Below, in pieces: positions 49,403-60,570 of a stretch of 64,000 bases of DNA. Every line of letters begins with the position of its first letter. The first letter of the stretch is position 1. Below the pieces are notes generated by a model, which searched no databases, had not been told where the DNA came from, and saw only the letters and a program-made list of their open reading frames with translations. The DNA is taken from the NCBI RefSeq assembly GCF_003610235.1, contig NZ_RAPR01000001.1:2914001-2978000 (forward strand), given 5' to 3'. The translations under genes and the position numbers were made by a program. The stretch comes from Catellatospora citrea (lineage in GTDB: Bacteria; Actinomycetota; Actinomycetes; Mycobacteriales; Micromonosporaceae).

Positions 49403-50687
49403 ACTCCGGCCTGGTCGCCGCCACGACCGTCTTGCCGGTGAAGTCCACCATCGCGACATCGGCCCGGAGCGCGCCCTTGCCGAAGCGGACCAGGACGTCG
49501 CGCACCCGCGCGCACAGCACGTCGCCCGCGGCGCGCAGCAGGCCCGCCGCCTCCCACAGCTCGTACGCATGCCGCGCGGTGTTCGCCCCGTCGACCTGTG
49601 CGGCCAGCTCGGCCGAGCCGCCCACCGCCGTGGTGACCTGGCCCAACAGCACGGTGTCCACGGCGGAGCGGGTGTAGTGCGTCATCAGCACCCCGGCAGC
49701 GAGCTTGGTCAGCTTGCCCGCCATGCCGACGAACACGACCTGGGTCATGCCCCGCTCGGCCGCGGTCCGCAGCGCCGCCCCGGTGAAGTCGCCGACCTCG
49801 ACGAAGCACACCTCGGGCAGGCCGGGCAGCAGCGCCATCGCGCCCGCCTCGGTGCGCCCGCCGGTGCACAGCACGATCGTCGGCTCACCCTGCGCGGCGG
49901 CGACCTGCACGGCCTGCATCACGCTGGCCCGCCACGACGCGGTGGAGAACGGCCGCACGATGCCGGTGGTGCCCAGGATCGAGATGCCGCCGAGGATGCC
50001 CAGCCGCCGGTTGGTCGTCTTGCGGGCCATCCGCTCGCCGTCCGGCACCGAGATCACGACTTCGACACCGCGCCCGCCGGCCACCTCGGCGACCGCCTGC
50101 GTGATCATCTGGCGGGGCACCGGGTTGATCGCCGGACCGCCCACGTCCAGGCCCAGCCCCGGCCGGGTCACCGTGCCCACGCCGTCCCCACCACGCAGCG
50201 CGACGCCCACGTCGTCCTGCCAACGCACGGTCGCGGTCAGCCGGGCTCCGTGCGTCACGTCCGGGTCGTCGCCCGCGTCCTTGACCACGACCGCGCGCGC
50301 TTCGTCACCGTCCAGCACCGACTCCGCGACGGCGAACGTGACCCGCCGCCCCGACGGCAGCGCCACCTCGACCCAGCGCGGCGGCACCCCGCCGACCAGC
50401 AACTCCATGGCCGCCTTGGCCGCCGCCGAGGCGCACGTCCCCGTCGTCCACCCGGTCCGCAATGCCTTCGGCCGGTCTTTCGCGGTGCGCGGCAGGTCCG
50501 GTTCGCGCAGCTCGGGACCGTCCGGCCCGACCACGCCGGAGGCCTGCCCGGGCAGCTCAGGGCCGTCTGGTCCGGCCTCGCCGGAGACCTGTTTGCGCAC
50601 GCGCCCGCGAGCCGGCCGCCGCGTGGGCACGCCGGGCGCGGCCGCTGCCTCCGCCGCCAGGTCGGCGGGGTCCAGCTGCTCAGTCAT
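49392..50687 (-). CDS. cbiD: Cobalt-precorrin-5B C1-methyltransferase
   Basis: A 431-residue protein. The catalytic part (about 75-431) begins with the strongly conserved LRTGWTTGTCASAAAKAAMELL and has INPVPRQMITQAV, RLGILGGISILGTTGIVRPFSTASW and MAGKLTKLAAGVLMTHY, all hallmarks of CbiD. The first 70 residues are an additional low-complexity region in which GPDGPEL occurs twice. CbiD belongs to the cobalt-early (anaerobic) branch and replaces CobF. It overlaps cobM by eight bases. The ATG at 50687 is weakly supported by a ribosome site; an upstream frame to 50720 is less likely. Confidence 0.92.
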   Translation of the reverse strand: MTEQLDPADLAAEAAAAPGVPTRRPARGRVRKQVSGEAGPDGPELPGQASGVVGPDGPELREPDLPRTAKDRPKALRTGWTTGTCASAAAKAAMELLVGGVPPRWVEVALPSGRRVTFAVAESVLDGDEARAVVVKDAGDDPDVTHGARLTATVRWQDDVGVALRGGDGVGTVTRPGLGLDVGGPAINPVPRQMITQAVAEVAGGRGVEVVISVPDGERMARKTTNRRLGILGGISILGTTGIVRPFSTASWRASVMQAVQVAAAQGEPTIVLCTGGRTEAGAMALLPGLPEVCFVEVGDFTGAALRTAAERGMTQVVFVGMAGKLTKLAAGVLMTHYTRSAVDTVLLGQVTTAVGGSAELAAQVDGANTARHAYELWEAAGLLRAAGDVLCARVRDVLVRFGKGALRADVAMVDFTGKTVVAATRPEWVA

Positions 50688-51510
50688 GACTCGCTCGCCC
50701 GGCGTCCGCCGCCTCGGCACGTTCCGCGCGCAGGGCGACCCGGGCCGCCGGGTCGGCGCGGCGGAAGCCGTGGAAGTGGCCGGGGTGGTAGAGGTGGCTG
50801 CGGGTGCCCGCGGCCTCGCCGAGGGCGGCCCCGACCAGGAACAATGTGTGCTTCCAGAGCTTGTGCTCCTTGACCGCCGCCTCCAGGGTGCCGACGGTGC
50901 AGCGCACGATCAGCTCCTCCGGCCAGGTCACCCGGTAGGCCACCACCACCGGCGTGTCCGGCGTGTACCCGCCCGCCAGCAGCTCGCCCGCGAGCTGCCC
51001 GGACCGGGCCGCCGACAGGAACACCGCCATCGTCGCGCCGTGCGCGGCGAACGCCCGTACGGACTCGCGCTCCGGCATCGGCGTCTTGCCGCCCTCCAGC
51101 CGGGTCAGCACCACCGACTGCGCCACCTCGGGCACGGTCAGCTCGCGCTGCACCGCCGCCGCGACCGCGGTGAACGAGGACACCCCGGGGATCACCTCGG
51201 TGGGCAGGCCCAGCTCGCGGCACGCGTCGAGCTGTTCGCCGAGCGCGCCCCACAGCGCCGGGTCGCCGGAGTGGATCCGCGCCACCACCAGGTCGCGCTC
51301 GGCCGCCTCGCGGTAGAGGTCGAGGGTCTGCTCCAGGGTCAGCGCCGCCGAGTCCACGATCCGCGCGTCCGGCCGGGCATGCCCGAGCACGTCCGGGTGG
51401 ACCAGGCTGGCCGCCCAGACCACCACGTCGGCGGCGGCGATCGCGGCCGCGCCGCGCAGCGTGAGCAGGTCGGCCGCGCCCGGCCCGGCTCCGACGAAGA
51501 CGACCTTCAC
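50680..51510 (-). CDS. cobM: Precorrin-4 C11-methyltransferase
   Basis: A 276-residue SAM-dependent methyltransferase of the tetrapyrrole (CobA/CysG-type) fold. It starts KVVFVGAGPGAADLLTLRGAAAI and continues VARIHSGDPALWGALGEQLDACRELG, VIPGVSSFTAVAAAVQRELTVPEVAQSVVLTR, and late YRVTWPEELIVRCTVGTL. These match CobM/CbiF. It adds the methyl group at C11. GTG start at 51510 behind GAGGGGGAAAG and overlapping the cobI stop (GTGA). The last 20 residues are an Ala/Arg-rich extension. Confidence 0.92.
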   Translation of the reverse strand: MKVVFVGAGPGAADLLTLRGAAAIAAADVVVWAASLVHPDVLGHARPDARIVDSAALTLEQTLDLYREAAERDLVVARIHSGDPALWGALGEQLDACRELGLPTEVIPGVSSFTAVAAAVQRELTVPEVAQSVVLTRLEGGKTPMPERESVRAFAAHGATMAVFLSAARSGQLAGELLAGGYTPDTPVVVAYRVTWPEELIVRCTVGTLEAAVKEHKLWKHTLFLVGAALGEAAGTRSHLYHPGHFHGFRRADPAARVALRAERAEAADAGRASHD

Positions 51511-52232
51511 AGCTTTCCCCCTCTTGCGTCGCGGCGGCCGGGCACCAGCACCGCCGACAGGTACGGCGCCTCGACCGCTTCGGCCAGCGGCGTCACGCTC
51601 TGGCCCGGCAGCCCCAGCCGGGTGCCGAGCACGGCATCGTCGAGCCGCCCGGCCTCCTTCACCGCGGCGGCCACGTCCGCCAGGTGGCGCCCGCCCTTGT
51701 ACGCGACCACCGTCCCGTCCTGCGCGTACGCCAGGGCGGCCGACAGCGCCGTCGCGCCCCGGGCCAGCGGCACCAGCACCAGGGGCTCGACGCCCTCGGC
51801 GAGCGGCACCCCGGCGGCGGCGGCCAGCGCCTGCATGGCGGTGATCCCGGGCGCGGTCCGCACCTGCACCTCGGGCAGCAGGGCGCGGACCGTCGCGGCG
51901 AGGTAGCCGAAGGTCGAGTACACGTTGGGGTCGCCGATGGTGGCGAACGCGGCGGTGCCGCCCGTCTCGCGCAGCCAGTCGGCGACGCGCTCACCCGCGG
52001 CGTCCCAGTGGGACTCGCGGCGGCGCGCGTCGTCGCGCTCGTTGAGGGCGAACACCAGCCGCTCGACGCGGTCGTGGCCGGCGTGCGCGCGTACCGTCGC
52101 CTCGGCCCGGCCCTGCTCGGCCGGGTCCATGACGGGCACGAAGACCCGGTCGGCCTCCCGCAGCAGGCGCACCGCCTGCAGCGTCACCAGTTCCGGGTCA
52201 CCGGGCCCGACTCCCACCCCGATCAGGCGCAT
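51507..52232 (-). CDS. cobI: Precorrin-2 C20-methyltransferase
   Basis: A 241-residue member of the same fold: LIGVGVGPGDPELVTLQAVRLLREADRVFVP at the start, FATIGDPNVYSTFGYLAATVRALLP with the SAM-binding loop, and TAPGITAMQALAAAAGVPLAEG. The G-V-G-P-G-D-P-E-L-V-T and I-G-D-P-x-x-Y-S-T-F blocks are specific for CobI/CbiL. Start at the ATG at 52232, inside the end of cobB (10-base overlap). First methylation step after precorrin-2 in the ring pathway. Confidence 0.93.
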   Translation of the reverse strand: MRLIGVGVGPGDPELVTLQAVRLLREADRVFVPVMDPAEQGRAEATVRAHAGHDRVERLVFALNERDDARRRESHWDAAGERVADWLRETGGTAAFATIGDPNVYSTFGYLAATVRALLPEVQVRTAPGITAMQALAAAAGVPLAEGVEPLVLVPLARGATALSAALAYAQDGTVVAYKGGRHLADVAAAVKEAGRLDDAVLGTRLGLPGQSVTPLAEAVEAPYLSAVLVPGRRDARGGKL

Positions 52233-53596
52233 GCGGCACGCACCATCCGGCGCGCGAAGCCCGGCTGCCCGGCCCAGTGCAGGTGCAGGTACGACGCGTG
52301 CACGCCGCCCTGGACGAAGCCCTCGGCGGGCTGTCCGCGCCACGCCCAGGCGGGCGACGGACCGGCCGCCGGGGTCACCGCGGTGCGGTGGAACTCGTGC
52401 CCGGTGACCCGGGTGCCCGCGTCGGCCAGCACGCTGCCGGACACCGCGACCGCGTCGCGGTAGCCCAGCGTGAGCCGCTCGGTCATGACCGCCTCGGCGT
52501 CGAGCACCCCGCACATCTCCCGCCCGTCCAGGGACCGGGCCAGCCACAGCAGCCCCGCGCACTCGGCGGCGACCGGCGCGCCCGCGGCGGCCAGTTCGCG
52601 TACCGCGTCGCGCAGCGGCTTGTTGGCGGCCAGCTCGTCGCCGTACACCTCGGGGAAGCCGCCGCCCACCACCAGCCCGGCGGTGCCCCGCGGCAGCGCC
52701 TCGGCGCGCAGCGGGTCGACGTGCACGACCTCGGCCCCGGCGGCGCGCAGCAGCTCGGCCTGCTCGGCGTAGCCGAACGTGAACGCGGGCCCGCCCGCGA
52801 CCGCGATCACCGGGCGGTCGCCGACCGCCTCGTCGGACGCTGCGGGCTCGTCGGTCCCGGCCCGCACGGCGTCGGCCGCCGACCACGGCGTCACCGCCAG
52901 CGGCGGTGCGCTGTGCGCCACGGCCAGCACCTCGCCCAGGTCGACGCCGTCCTCGACCAGCGCCCCCATGGCCGCGACGGCGTCCACCGCCGCGCCGCTG
53001 CGCTCGGCCGCGGGCACCAGCCCGAGGTGCCGGGACGGCACCGCCACCGCGCCGGCGCGCCGCAGCACGCCCAGCACCGGCGTGCCGACCTCCTCGCAGG
53101 CCTCGCGCAGGATCTGCTCGTGCCGGTCGGAACCGACCCGGTTGAGCACCACCCCGGCCAGCCGCGCCGAGCCGAACGAGCGGAAGCCGTGCAGCAGCGC
53201 GGCGACCGACCGGCCCTGGCCGGTCGCGTCCACCACGAACACCACGGGCGCGTCCAGCAGCCGCGCCACGTGCGCGGTCGACCCGAAGTCGCCCTCGCCG
53301 GACCGGCCGTCGTAGAGGCCCATCACGCCCTCCACGACCGCCACCTGCGCCCCGGCCGCCCCGTGCGCGAACAGCGGCGCGACCAGGTCCTCGCCGACCA
53401 GCGACGGGTCCAGGTTGCGACCGGGCCGCCCGCAGGCCAGCGAGTGGTACGTCGGGTCGATGTAGTCCGGCCCGACCTTGAACCCCGCCGCGGTCATCCC
53501 CCGCGCCGTCAGCGCCGCCAGCAGCCCCGTCGCCACGGTCGTCTTCCCGTGCCCCGACGCCGCCGCCGCGATCACGACCCTGGGTACCCTTACCAT
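52223..53596 (-). CDS. cobB: Cobyrinic/hydrogenobyrinic acid a,c-diamide synthase
   Basis: A 457-residue ATP-dependent amidase. The N-terminal P-loop domain starts RVVIAAAASGHGKTTVATGLLAAL and includes FKVGPDYIDPTYH and VVEGVMGLYDGR. The C-terminal class I glutaminase domain has GLVVGGGFPEVYGDEL and the nucleophile Cys in AAECAGLLWLARSL, then GVHASYLHLHWAG with the catalytic His. It uses glutamine to amidate the a and c carboxylates. The ATG at 53596 follows 49 bases after the cobO stop, with a weak ribosome site. Confidence 0.93.
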   Translation of the reverse strand: MVRVPRVVIAAAASGHGKTTVATGLLAALTARGMTAAGFKVGPDYIDPTYHSLACGRPGRNLDPSLVGEDLVAPLFAHGAAGAQVAVVEGVMGLYDGRSGEGDFGSTAHVARLLDAPVVFVVDATGQGRSVAALLHGFRSFGSARLAGVVLNRVGSDRHEQILREACEEVGTPVLGVLRRAGAVAVPSRHLGLVPAAERSGAAVDAVAAMGALVEDGVDLGEVLAVAHSAPPLAVTPWSAADAVRAGTDEPAASDEAVGDRPVIAVAGGPAFTFGYAEQAELLRAAGAEVVHVDPLRAEALPRGTAGLVVGGGFPEVYGDELAANKPLRDAVRELAAAGAPVAAECAGLLWLARSLDGREMCGVLDAEAVMTERLTLGYRDAVAVSGSVLADAGTRVTGHEFHRTAVTPAAGPSPAWAWRGQPAEGFVQGGVHASYLHLHWAGQPGFARRMVRAACA

Positions 53597-53645
53597 GAGC
53601 TGTCCGTTCGCGACTGCGGGGCTCGCTTCGCTCGCTCCTCGCGCT

Positions 53646-54260
53646 TCACCATTCGATCCCCGCCTGGCCCTTGCGTCCCGCGTCCATCGGATGCTTCACC
53701 TTGCCCATCTCGGTGACCAGGTCGGCCAGCTCCAGCAGCGGCGGCGCCGCGTACCGGCCGGTGATGACGACGTGCTGGGAGCCGGGCCGGGCGCGCAGCG
53801 TCTCGACCACGTCGGCGGTGTCCACCCAGCCCCAGTGCATGGGGTAGGTGAACTCGTCCAGCACGTAGAAGCCGTACCGCTGCACCGCCAGGTCGCGCTT
53901 GACCTGCGCCCAGCCCTCGGCCGCCTCGGCGGCGTGGTCGCGCTCGTCGCCGGGCCGGGCCAGCCACGACCAGCCCTCGCCCATCTTGTGCCAGGTCACC
54001 GGCGCGCCCGCGCCCGACTCGTCGTGCGCGCGGCCCAGCGCCCGGAACGCCGCCTCCTCGCCGACCCGCCACTTGGGACTCTTCACGAACTGGAAGACCG
54101 CGATCGGCCAGCCCACGTTCCAGGCCCGCAGCGCCATCCCGAACGCCGCGGTGGACTTGCCCTTGCCGATCCCGGTGTGCACGGCCAGCACCGGAGACTT
54201 CCGGCGCTGCCGCGTGGTCAGCCCGTCATCGGGCACCGTCTCCGGCTTGCCCTGCGGCAT
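53646..54260 (-). CDS. cobO: Cob(I)yrinic acid a,c-diamide adenosyltransferase
   Basis: A 204-residue CobA/CobO-type adenosyltransferase. The P-loop reads VLAVHTGIGKGKSTAAFGMALRAWNVG, followed by VFQFVKSPKWRVGEE, YVLDEFTYPMHWGWVD and HVVITGRYAAPPLLELADLVTEMGKVKHP with the end AGRKGQAGIEW, all diagnostic. It attaches the 5'-deoxyadenosyl group to the cobalt. AGGAG precedes the ATG at 54260; the longer frame to 54329 runs into the chelatase gene. Located 34 bases after the chelatase stop. Confidence 0.93.
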   Translation of the reverse strand: MPQGKPETVPDDGLTTRQRRKSPVLAVHTGIGKGKSTAAFGMALRAWNVGWPIAVFQFVKSPKWRVGEEAAFRALGRAHDESGAGAPVTWHKMGEGWSWLARPGDERDHAAEAAEGWAQVKRDLAVQRYGFYVLDEFTYPMHWGWVDTADVVETLRARPGSQHVVITGRYAAPPLLELADLVTEMGKVKHPMDAGRKGQAGIEW

Positions 54261-54294
54261 CAGCGTTCTCCTGTCGTCCGCACCGTCACGGTCA

Positions 54295-56463
54295 TCACGC
54301 CGCCGCGCGCCGGTCGCGGCGGGCCACACCCGCCAGACTCTGCGCGGTCACCTCCGCCAGGGGCACGTGCTCCGCGCCGAGCCGCGCGGCCAGGCGGGCG
54401 GCCAGCCCGAGCCGGACCACCCCGGACTCGCAGTCCACGACCACGGCCGACACACCGCCCGCGGCCAGCCCGTCGGCGATGCGCATGGCCTCGCCGACCG
54501 GATCGGTCCCGGCGGTGGCGCGGCCGTCGGTCACCACGATCAGCAGCGCTCGCCGGTGCGGGTCGCGCAGCCGCTCCACCCGCAGCGTGTGCGCCGCCCG
54601 GCGCAGGCCGGCGGCCAGCGGGGTGCGCCCGCCGGTGGGCAGCTCGCGCAGCCGCGCCGCGCCCGCCTCCACGCTGGACGTCGGCGGCAGCGCCAGGGCC
54701 GCCTCGCCGCCCCGGAAGGTGACCAGGCCGACCTTGTCGCGCCGCTGGTACGCGTCGAGCAGCAGGGACAGCACCGCGCCCTTCACCGCGCCCATGCGCC
54801 GCCGGGCCGCCATCGAGCCGGAGGCGTCCACGCAGAACAGCACCAGGTTGGACTCGCGCCCCTGCCGCACCGGCTCGCGCAGGTCGGCCGCCGCCAGCCG
54901 CAGCGGGCCGCCGGGGGCGCGGCCGCGGGCCTGCTGCTGCCGGGCCGCGGCCCGCACGGTCGCCGCCAGGTGCAGCGCGGTCAGCGTGCCGCCGGGCACC
55001 CGCGCGCCGACGGTCCGGCCCATCCGGGTGTACGCGGGCGAGCGCCGCCCTGCCGCGCCTTCCCCGGTCCCCTTCACCGCGAACAGCCGCGCCCGCCGCG
55101 GCGTCGCCGCCTCGGCGTGCTGCTGCCCCGCGGACGCGTAACGCCCCTCGTCGGCCCCGTCCCGCTGCCGGGTGTCCCCGTGCGGCACCGGCCGCCGCGG
55201 CGTGCCGTCCGCATCGGGCACCGCACCCCCGGGCCCGCCCTGCCCCGGACCGCCGTCCGGCCCGTCATCGTCCGGCCCGTCCGGCCCGTCGTCCGGGCCG
55301 GAGCCGTCGCCGTCCAGGTCGCCGTCACCGTCCCGCTCGGGCGCGCTGTCCGAGCCGCTGCCGGGGCCACCGTCCGGGCCGTCGCCGCGCCGGTCGCGGT
55401 CGTCGGTGTCGTCGGGCGCGCCGAGGTCGCCGCCGTCGGGGTCGGCGGGCGGGGGCGCGCTGTTCAGTGCGTCCTCCAGCGCCTGCTCGTCCAGGTCGGG
55501 GGCGTCGAACGGGTCGCGCCGGCGGCGGTGCGGCAGGGCCAGCCGGGCCGCGTCGCGCACGTCCTGCGGGGTGACCCGGTCCCGGCCGTGCCAGGCGGCC
55601 AGGGCCAGCGCGGCGCGGGCCACCACCAGGTCGGCGCGCAGCCCGTCGACCTCGAACGTGGCGCACACGTGGGCGATCCGGGTCAGCTCCGCGTCGGGCA
55701 GCGTGACCGCGGGCAGCCGCCGCCGGGCGGTGTCGATGCGCTCGGCCAGCTCGGCGTCGGCGTCGGCCCAGCGCGCGGCGAACGCGGCCGGGTCGGCCTC
55801 GTACGCCAGCCGCCGCCGCACCACCTCCACCCGCTCGCGCGGCTCGCGCGGGGCCCGCACCTGCACCGCCAGCCCGAACCGGTCGAGCAGCTGCGGGCGC
55901 AGCTCGCCCTCCTCCGGGTTCATGGTGCCGACCAGCAGGAACCGGGCGGCGTGGCGCACCGAGACGCCGTCGCGCTCCACGTACGCCTCACCCATGGCGG
56001 CGGCGTCGAGCAGCAGGTCCACCAGGTGGTCGTGGAGCAGGTTCACCTCGTCGACGTAGAGCACGCCGCGGTGCGCCGCGGCCAGCAGGCCCGGCGAGTA
56101 CGCGGCCTGCCCCGCGGTGAGCGCGCGTTCCAGGTCGAGCGCGCCGACGAGCCGGTCCTCGGTGGCCCCGACTGGCAGTTCGACCAGCCGGGCGCGCCGG
56201 ACGACGGCGTCCTGCCCGGCCTCGTGCGGCCCGTCCGGGCACGCCGCGTAGGGCGCGGCCGGATCACAGCCGAACCGGCACCCGGCGACGACGTCCACGC
56301 TGGGCAGCAGCCCGGCCAGCGCGCGTACGACGGTGGACTTGGCGGTGCCCTTCTCGCCGCGCACCAGCACCCCGCCGATGGCGGGCGAGACGGCGTTGAG
56401 CAGCAGGGCGAGCCGCAGGTCGGCCAGGCCGACGACGGCGGAGAACGGGTACGGCGGGGTCAT
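54295..56463 (-). CDS. Fused AAA+/VWA chelatase subunit (BchI-BchD type), partner of CobN
   Basis: A 722-residue protein with an AAA+ domain like ChlI/BchI (about 8-330: Walker A GEKGTAKST at 36-44, Walker B VLYVDEVNLL, sensor GTMNPEEGELRPQLLDRFGL), a long acidic, Asp/Gly/Pro-rich linker (about 350-460) and a C-terminal VWA domain (about 535-720) whose metal site reads CVDASGSMAARR near residue 546. In actinomycetes such a protein replaces CobS and CobT for cobalt insertion by CobN. The ATG at 56463 is downstream of a cobalamin riboswitch. It heads the run of cobO, cobB, cobI and so on. Confidence 0.88.
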   Translation of the reverse strand: MTPPYPFSAVVGLADLRLALLLNAVSPAIGGVLVRGEKGTAKSTVVRALAGLLPSVDVVAGCRFGCDPAAPYAACPDGPHEAGQDAVVRRARLVELPVGATEDRLVGALDLERALTAGQAAYSPGLLAAAHRGVLYVDEVNLLHDHLVDLLLDAAAMGEAYVERDGVSVRHAARFLLVGTMNPEEGELRPQLLDRFGLAVQVRAPREPRERVEVVRRRLAYEADPAAFAARWADADAELAERIDTARRRLPAVTLPDAELTRIAHVCATFEVDGLRADLVVARAALALAAWHGRDRVTPQDVRDAARLALPHRRRRDPFDAPDLDEQALEDALNSAPPPADPDGGDLGAPDDTDDRDRRGDGPDGGPGSGSDSAPERDGDGDLDGDGSGPDDGPDGPDDDGPDGGPGQGGPGGAVPDADGTPRRPVPHGDTRQRDGADEGRYASAGQQHAEAATPRRARLFAVKGTGEGAAGRRSPAYTRMGRTVGARVPGGTLTALHLAATVRAAARQQQARGRAPGGPLRLAAADLREPVRQGRESNLVLFCVDASGSMAARRRMGAVKGAVLSLLLDAYQRRDKVGLVTFRGGEAALALPPTSSVEAGAARLRELPTGGRTPLAAGLRRAAHTLRVERLRDPHRRALLIVVTDGRATAGTDPVGEAMRIADGLAAGGVSAVVVDCESGVVRLGLAARLAARLGAEHVPLAEVTAQSLAGVARRDRRAAA

Positions 56464-56599
56464 GTCCCGCTCAGGCACGAGCCCATGCGCGAGTCCTCTC
56501 CGCGGGTTTCCTCGCCCGCGAACTCCGCCGGTGGCCCGTCCCCGCGGCACGCCGGAACGGCGCACCACCGAGGGCCGCCCTCCGGCGTCGGTGACGTCA

Positions 56600-56617
56600 C
56601 GACGCCGTGCGGCGTCG
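56600..56617 (-). promoter_or_regulatory. Short hairpin just after the B12 box, possible expression platform
   Basis: CGACGCCG (56600-56607) and CGGCGTCG (56610-56617) form an eight-pair stem with a two-base loop on the transcript, a few bases after the riboswitch core and about 135 bases before the chelatase start. It could be the terminator or a switching stem of the riboswitch. Confidence 0.45.
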
Positions 56618-56621
56618 CGAG

Positions 56622-58448
<1,827 letters not shown>

Positions 58449-58466
58449 GTCCGTCGCACCACCCTG

Positions 58467-58499
58467 GGCCCGGCTCCGCGACCTGCGGAGCCGGGCCTT
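58467..58499 (+). terminator. Hairpin terminator after the protease gene
   Basis: GGCCCGGCTCCGC (58467-58479) and GCGGAGCCGGGCC (58485-58497) pair perfectly with a five-base loop, followed by TT. It separates the protease from the carboxypeptidase gene, which has its own ribosome site 44 bases on. Confidence 0.8.
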
Positions 58500-58542
58500 C
58501 CGCCAGAACTCGCGCCTCCACCAACCCCCTCGGAGGTAATCC

Positions 58543-60495
58543 GTGCGCAGACTCGCGCTCATCCTCACCACCCTGGCCACCGGCGTCGCCCTGGTCGTGC
58601 CCGGCCCGGCCGGCGGCGCGCCCGCCGACGACTTCACCCTCGCCGGATCGCAGCAGTACAAGGTCACCGGCCCGAAGACCTTCGACGACCGCAACGCGGT
58701 CGCCGGCACCGGCGCGGCGATCGACCTCATCGAGCACGGCATCATCTACATCACCGCGAACGCGGCCGAGGCCGACCGCATCCGCCGCCTCGGCTTCGGC
58801 CTGGAACTGCTGCCCCCGCCGTCGTCGCGGGTCACCGGCCCGAACGCGGTGCCGCTGGACTTCCCGTCGGCCGACGGCGGCTACCACAACTACGCCGAGA
58901 TGAACGCCGAGCTCAACCAGATCGTCGCCGACCATCCGACGCTGGTCCGCAAGAGCGTCATCGGCACCTCGTACGAGGGTCGCCAGATCGTCGCGCTGAA
59001 GATCTCCGACAACGTCGCCACCGACGAGGACGAGCCCGAGATCCTGTTCAACGCGCACCTGCACGCCCGCGAGCACCTCACCGTCGAGATGGCGCTCTAC
59101 CTGGCCAACCTGTTCACCGACGCGTACACCACGGACAGCCGGGTGCGCGCGGTGGTCGACTCGCGCGAGATCTGGATCGTGCCGGACCTCAACCCCGACG
59201 GCGGCGAGTACGACATCGCGACCGGCTCCTACCGCTCCTGGCGCAAGAACCGCCAGCCCAACTCGGGCTCCTCGGCGATCGGCACCGACATCAACCGCAA
59301 CTTCGGCTACAAATGGGGCTGCTGCGGCGGCTCGTCGGGCAGCGCGTCGAGTGAGACCTACCGCGGCCCGTCGGCGTTCTCCACCCCCGAGGCGGCCGTG
59401 CTGCGCGACTTCGTGCTGTCCCGGCGGGTCGGCGGCGTGCAGCAGATCAAGGCGAACATCGACTTCCACACCTACGGCGAGCTGATCCTGTGGCCGTTCG
59501 GGTACACCACCGCCGACACCGTGAACCCGGGCATGACCACCGACGAGCGCAACACGTTCGCCAACATCGGCCAGCAGATGTCGGCGACCAACTCCTACAC
59601 CGCCGAGCAGGGCAGCGACCTGTACGTCACCGACGGCGACATCACCGACTGGCTGTGGGGCGACCAGCGGGTGTGGACGTACACCTTCGAGATGTATCCG
59701 AAGTCGTCCAGCCCCGGCTTCTACCCGCCGGACGAGGTCATCGCGGCGCAGACCTCGCGCAACAAGACCGCGGTGCTGATCCTGTCGGAGTACGCCGACT
59801 GCCCGTTCCGGGCCATCGGCAAGCAGGCGCAGTACTGCGCGGCGGCGAACGACTTCTCGATCGCCGCCGCCCCGGCCTTCGGCTCGGTCAACCCGGGCGG
59901 CTCGCTGACCTCGACCATCAGCACCGCGGTCACCAACGGCGTCGCGCAGACCGTGAACCTGACCGCGAGCGGTCTGCCCTCGGGCGCGACCGCCACGTTC
60001 AGCCCGGCCTCGGTCACCGCCGGCGGATCGTCGACGCTGACGATCGCCACCAGCGCGTCGACCCCGGCGGGCAGTTACGCGGTCACGGTCATCGGCACGG
60101 GCAGCGGGGCCACCCGGACGGTCTCCTACACCCTGACCGTCAACGGCGCTCCCGGCTGCACCGGCAGCAACCCGACCGACGTGACCATCGTGGACGTGGC
60201 CACGGTCTACAGCGACATCACCATCGCAGGCTGCAACCGCAACGCGTCGTCGACGTCGACGGCCGAGGTGCACATCGTGCACACGTACAAGGGTGACCTG
60301 GTGGTGTCGCTGCTGGCGCCGGACGGCACCGCGTACACGCTGCACAACCGGTCGGGCGGCAGCACCGACAACATCGACACCACCTACACCGTGAACCTGT
60401 CGAGCGAGGTGGCCAACGGCACCTGGCGGCTGCGGGTGCAGGACGCGGCCTCCGGTGACGTCGGCTACGTCAACAGCTGGACGCTGACCCTCTAG
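58543..60495 (+). CDS. Secreted zinc carboxypeptidase (M14) with C-terminal P-domain
   Basis: A 650-residue exported enzyme with a signal peptide (about 1-23) and a propeptide (about 24-105). The M14 domain has the zinc ligands H174 and E177 (HLHAREH) and H309 (DFHTYGE), the catalytic base E383 (TYTFEMYP) and substrate residues [10 protein letters not shown] linker domain (about 440-530, resembling a bacterial Ig-like repeat) leads to a P-domain (about 540-650) that is nearly the same as in the protease upstream ([13 protein letters not shown] ... NLSSEV). GGAGG is seven bases before the GTG. It probably acts with the protease on extracellular protein. Confidence 0.92.
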   Translation: MRRLALILTTLATGVALVVPGPAGGAPADDFTLAGSQQYKVTGPKTFDDRNAVAGTGAAIDLIEHGIIYITANAAEADRIRRLGFGLELLPPPSSRVTGPNAVPLDFPSADGGYHNYAEMNAELNQIVADHPTLVRKSVIGTSYEGRQIVALKISDNVATDEDEPEILFNAHLHAREHLTVEMALYLANLFTDAYTTDSRVRAVVDSREIWIVPDLNPDGGEYDIATGSYRSWRKNRQPNSGSSAIGTDINRNFGYKWGCCGGSSGSASSETYRGPSAFSTPEAAVLRDFVLSRRVGGVQQIKANIDFHTYGELILWPFGYTTADTVNPGMTTDERNTFANIGQQMSATNSYTAEQGSDLYVTDGDITDWLWGDQRVWTYTFEMYPKSSSPGFYPPDEVIAAQTSRNKTAVLILSEYADCPFRAIGKQAQYCAAANDFSIAAAPAFGSVNPGGSLTSTISTAVTNGVAQTVNLTASGLPSGATATFSPASVTAGGSSTLTIATSASTPAGSYAVTVIGTGSGATRTVSYTLTVNGAPGCTGSNPTDVTIVDVATVYSDITIAGCNRNASSTSTAEVHIVHTYKGDLVVSLLAPDGTAYTLHNRSGGSTDNIDTTYTVNLSSEVANGTWRLRVQDAASGDVGYVNSWTLTL

Positions 60496-60503
60496 GAAGA
60501 CCC

Positions 60504-60537
60504 CCGGTGGCGCCCGCAACGGCGCGGGCGCCACCGG
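60504..60537 (+). terminator. Hairpin terminator after the carboxypeptidase gene
   Basis: CCGGTGGCGCCCGC (60504-60517) and GCGGGCGCCACCGG (60524-60537) pair perfectly over 14 bases with a six-base loop, nine bases after the stop codon. Confidence 0.8.
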
Positions 60538-60570
60538 TAAATCGCTTGCCCTCGCTGTTAGACAGGCAGG

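Noticed and set aside
48792..50873. Long plus-strand frames across the cobL-cbiD-cobM region
   Set aside because: They mirror well-supported minus-strand enzymes and contain no recognisable domain.
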